Positions 13,439 to 13,448 of a stretch of DNA of 13,448 bases are shown here, piece by piece. Numbering within the stretch: the first letter of the stretch is position 1; the number at the start of each line of letters is the position of its first letter. The notes beneath the pieces were generated by a model. That model saw nothing but the letters and a program-made list of their open reading frames with translations, was not told where the DNA came from and made no database searches. Location: contig DHJG01000238.1 of assembly GCA_002404215.1 (NCBI GenBank), positions 1,070 to 14,517 on the forward strand, in the 5' to 3' direction. Source of the stretch: Desulfosporosinus sp. UBA4726 (GTDB taxonomy: Bacteria > Bacillota > Desulfitobacteriia > Desulfitobacteriales > Desulfitobacteriaceae). The translations under genes were made by a program, and so were the position numbers.

Positions 13439-13448
13439 ACTTGTGTGA

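Noticed and set aside
13439..13448. Start of gyrB at the right edge
   Set aside because: The final bases offer TTG or GTG codons, but they are too close to the ribosome site, or are followed by a stop, and no GyrB sequence is visible.

Overview
This window is the chromosomal replication origin (oriC) neighbourhood of a low-GC Firmicute. The gene order parA | rsmG-mnmG-mnmE | jag-yidC-yidD-rnpA-rpmH | oriC | dnaA-dnaN-recF-remB is the classical Bacillus/Clostridium origin layout. The short YidC without a lipoprotein signal, the absence of noc and of the small S4-domain gene between dnaN and recF, and the frequent TTG starts suggest a clostridial lineage. A Desulfosporosinus/Desulfitobacterium-like Peptococcaceae member is my best guess; it comes from gene content and protein flavour, not from any search.

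Every gene points away from the origin. Left arm (minus strand, reading outward from about 9000): rpmH (ribosomal protein L34, TTG start, missed by simple ORF calling), rnpA (RNase P protein), yidD, yidC (membrane insertase) and jag/khpB (RNA-binding KH-R3H protein), closed by a strong terminator at 6672-6693. Next come mnmE and mnmG (the tRNA U34 modification pair) and rsmG (16S rRNA methyltransferase), tightly packed. After a weak terminator there is a VanW/G5-domain cell-envelope protein, then a clear terminator, and then parA/soj, which runs off the left edge just before its C-terminus. Right arm (plus strand): dnaA (initiator), dnaN (sliding clamp), recF (recombination mediator) and remB (DUF370 regulator). 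gyrB would be expected next but is not visible.

The origin is bipartite and flanks dnaA. The upstream part (9107-9303) has eight DnaA boxes (TTATNCACA type). It lies between a near-perfect housekeeping promoter for rpmH and the dnaA start, and it overlaps the probable dnaA promoter. The downstream part (10737-10935) has five more boxes or near-boxes, then a CTA-rich run resembling the DnaA-trio unwinding element of Bacillus subtilis. A strong candidate dnaN promoter (TTGACA, 17-bp spacer, TACTAT) lies on that element.

Functionally the region couples replication initiation (dnaA, dnaN, oriC), origin segregation (parA), DNA repair (recF), translation and tRNA/rRNA maturation (rpmH, rnpA, mnmE, mnmG, rsmG) and membrane protein insertion (yidC, yidD). 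I see no mobile element, CRISPR array, tRNA or rRNA gene, and no undescribed multi-gene system. The second-look items are regulatory overlaps at the origin, a triplet microsatellite in front of the VanW gene, a degenerate parS-like site inside parA, a GC-rich hairpin behind jag, and a few residue substitutions at conserved positions.
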